A DNA stretch of 64,000 nucleotides from positions 27,717,158 to 27,781,157 of the forward strand of contig OV121081.1 in assembly GCA_921293015.1 (NCBI GenBank), written 5' to 3'. The translations under genes were made by a program, and so were the position numbers. Position 1 is the first letter of the stretch. Every line of letters begins with the position of its first letter. Source of the stretch: Phorcus lineatus (Eukaryota > Mollusca > Gastropoda > Trochida > Trochidae). This document shows, piece by piece, positions 61,211 through 64,000 of this stretch. The notes beneath the pieces are model-generated. The model was not told where the DNA came from. It searched no databases and worked only from the letters and a program-made list of their open reading frames with translations.

Positions 61211-64000
61211 CACCCCTTGCAGTTATATTAGCAGCCGTGAAGTGAAATACGCTAAAGGTCGGCGGCTAATCAAAATCACTTAACCTCGCCTCACGTTAGG
61301 ACATTTTCATTCTTTCATCAACTTGGTGATAGTAGTATCGACCATCTAGACAATACCATCACTATGTATCGATTACCCCACCGCCTCTGTCACTAATCGG
61401 TCTGGTGCTAGCAAACTTGGAAAACAAATGAAGAGGATAAGAAAATAAACTGACGAACATGGGTGTTTGTTGTAGCGCTTAACGGATAAGCAATGATTGA
61501 CTGTCTTTACAGGAAGTCTACTTTTATCATGTGTACGCCATTACTTGTAAGTTTATCTTACGTTTTGCAAATATTTTTTGTTGTTTCTTAACGAAACAAT
61601 TCTAAAGACCATAAGAGGGATTATTGACCCGCAGATGATGTTTTCATTTTGTTTGTTAAGATTTTTTATCAATCCGACATGTCATCTATCTGCAATACTT
61701 TGCAATCAGTAAAATCTATTGTTTCTATTCTATATAGCTTAGTTAAGCAAAACTCTTTAACATTTTTAAAAAAGAAATGAAAACCTAAAATTTGTATCTG
61801 AAAGAAACTTGTATGTTCTCTTATTAGTATGATCTCTAATATAAAATCTATTTTCAACCCGCCTTCAGGAAAACAAACCAATGATATTGTGGATGATTTG
61901 TACAGCTGCATGCCAAAAGCTTGTTCACATACCTGAATATACTAGTGCAAATATCATGAAATTTGAGATGCCTTTGAGGTATTGTAGAGTTGCGAAAAAG
62001 AAACGTATGATATTGAATTTTCAATACACATACGCAGATCCATTCTTCTTTAAGGCAAATGTTTATCGTACCCCACAAATACCCGTAACAGTTTTGGCAG
62101 GCCATGGAAGTGATCAGGGGACAAAATGTTGAAAACATTAATTTTTATTTTTCGTCATAAAATCCTTTAAAAGTTATCAACTTCTTTAAAAATTAGTAAC
62201 GTTTTTTTATTTAGCACAAAGTCAATGTGATTATGTTGGTTTTAATCCCAGCGAGTCGATATGGAACATTTTATTTGACATTTAACGAAATCGAAATTTC
62301 GAAAATGTGACCCATTCGCTCTATATCAATATGTCAAAATTCGAAATTTTGCACGAGAGACCAGATGATCCCAATATGAGTTCAAGAATGGCTATTTCAC
62401 ACATGGACCGTGGGTGATTAATTGTCAGTTTTTCTGAAGTTATTCTATTGACGTTGAAATGAAACCCAAATTACATGATATTTACACTACGATTCAGTGG
62501 TAAGTGAACAAACTTTCGGTATGGAGCTGTAGTCCTTCGGTACGTGTTTTGGCACTGTTATGTTACTTTATTTATTTCAATGCTGAAAGCACAAAGTCAA
62601 TGCTAAACAGTACAGGTATTAAAACTACAATCTCATCGACATGACATGACATGACATGACCCCTGTAAAGCAGTACTCAGATAAGGAGACGCAGCGATAT
62701 CAAAGGATATTAAGGAGATCGTTGAAGCTGAGAAAACCCTTTAGATGTACAAGAGACAATGAGATACAAACATCATCTGCCAAAAAATTATACTAGCGTT
62801 GTTCAGGGATTGTCAACAATTGGACGCAATTCTTAAGAAGCTGTATACTATGCCTAAGCTTCCTCATTTTTGGCTAAAGATTGCTTGTCGAACCTCTTGT
62901 GTATTTGTCAGGGATATACAGAGACAGACAGAAACATTTATTGACCTAAGTCATGATAAACTGCCTCCGGTCATGCACATAGTAAATAGTTTGGTATATG
63001 CGTTGTGAGAGGTGTTTTTCATTTATGAACGTGATCATAAATTGATTGATAAAGAAATCACTTCCATAACAAGTTCATGAAATTCATTGTTTATGTTTTG
63101 ATAAGCAAACCTTTCTTGAAACAATTTCATTTAATTCATTTTTTATGTTTTGATAAGCAAACCTTTTTGAAATGGCAAACAAACATATTTTTCATGAAAG
63201 TTTCTTAAAACTTTTGTTATTTTTAATAGAATATGAATTTATTATCTAGCTTAATTAGGTACATTTATTTTGTTGTTTGGGATTTAAAAGTTCCAGTTTA
63301 CATTAGATAAAAACAATTTGTAATTTTTTATAAATCCTTGCAAGTTTTATCTTTTTCATATTTTTGTTGTAGTTACCATGAAAGCATTTATTTTAGCTTT
63401 ACAGTTCCAGTCAAAATTAGTTGTTTTTCTACATCAGCAAAGATACTCATCATTACCAGAACAGATATTTATCGCTGTCTGAACAATCAAAGCTCTCAAC
63501 ATGCACCTGCCACCGACATAAAAGCTGAAGCTGAGTAAATGACCAGGGACGATTTTATTAAAACGAAAATCGGGCTGGGTGCACTGCTGCACAGTTTCGT
63601 CTTAAAGGGACAGTAGCATGTATTTTAGATAAATAAAGTGATGTCATTAAAACGAAAATAAATGTTTCCAATTGCAAGACAATTTTAAATAATCTAAATA
63701 AAAGGTTTTCCAAAGAACGTACCATGATTGGTTATGCTGTTATCCGATATTATTAAAAGATGTTCACACAAAAATGGCTACCAGTGGTTATTACTTGATA
63801 CTTGATTATTTTCTCTACGATAACGGATGATCAGGATGGATAATGAAATGTTTCGACCCACTGATGATAATACCTTTGCCATAAACTTTTCAGGAAATCC
63901 AAATACGCGTTGAGTAAATAGTAAATTCAGGTACGGTTGTGACGTAAGGGGAACGATCCTCCCCTCTCCCCGCTCCTTTAATATAAAAACAATCGGCAGT
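61211..64000. other. Gene-poor right end
   Basis: AT-rich; a (catga)n run at 62639-62660 and a 52-bp direct duplication at 63081-63173. A ttaaagggacagtagcatg at 63603 could be the left end of another TTAA-type MITE running off or decayed. No gene recognised. Confidence 0.4.

Overview
The window is animal nuclear DNA. It is AT-rich, has many short phase-consistent exons separated by GT-AG introns, and introns and gaps are packed with short inverted-repeat transposons, SINEs and one truncated LINE. It holds no bacterial-type operons, rRNA or CRISPR. The proteins are clearly metazoan; the very high MITE content and SINE style would fit a marine invertebrate, perhaps a mollusc, but the species cannot be fixed from the sequence alone.

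Four conserved single-copy genes could be assembled exon by exon. (1) Ubiquilin (UBQLN type), minus strand, start codon at 8071, nine exons down to 201; its C-terminal exons, including UBA, lie beyond the left edge. (2) SSR2, the beta subunit of the translocon-associated protein complex, plus strand, five coding exons 12044-14872, complete at 189 residues. (3) HSD17B4, the peroxisomal multifunctional enzyme type 2, minus strand, 23 coding exons from 46712 to 16585, complete at 731 residues, ending in the peroxisomal signal SKL. (4) MYDGF, plus strand, five exons 47236-51856, 170 residues, with a signal peptide and C-terminal KQEL. They form two head-to-head pairs (UBQLN/SSR2 and HSD17B4/MYDGF); SSR2 and HSD17B4 converge tail to tail. 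SSR2 and MYDGF act in or pass through the endoplasmic reticulum, UBQLN in proteasomal quality control and HSD17B4 in peroxisomal beta-oxidation; nothing seen suggests a shared pathway.

The rest is mobile DNA. From left to right: a hAT-like end at 1-41; a 6-bp-duplication MITE beside UBQLN exon 2; a 2.4 kb TTAA-flanked element with a decayed ~185-bp tandem array (9302-11745); a hAT-like MITE in SSR2 intron 4; many MITEs in HSD17B4 introns, one starting 11 nt inside an intron; a 5'-truncated LINE nested in a TTAA MITE with a ~64-bp target duplication (38392-40408); a second copy of that MITE carrying another nested element with CRE-like palindromes (42701-43501); further MITEs in MYDGF introns. 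From about 51900 to 64000 no gene was recognised: only repeats, SINEs and AT-rich sequence.

No clear new functional system was found. The most interesting material is the nested and exon-hugging transposon structure, the 9302-11745 element, and the two head-to-head promoters.
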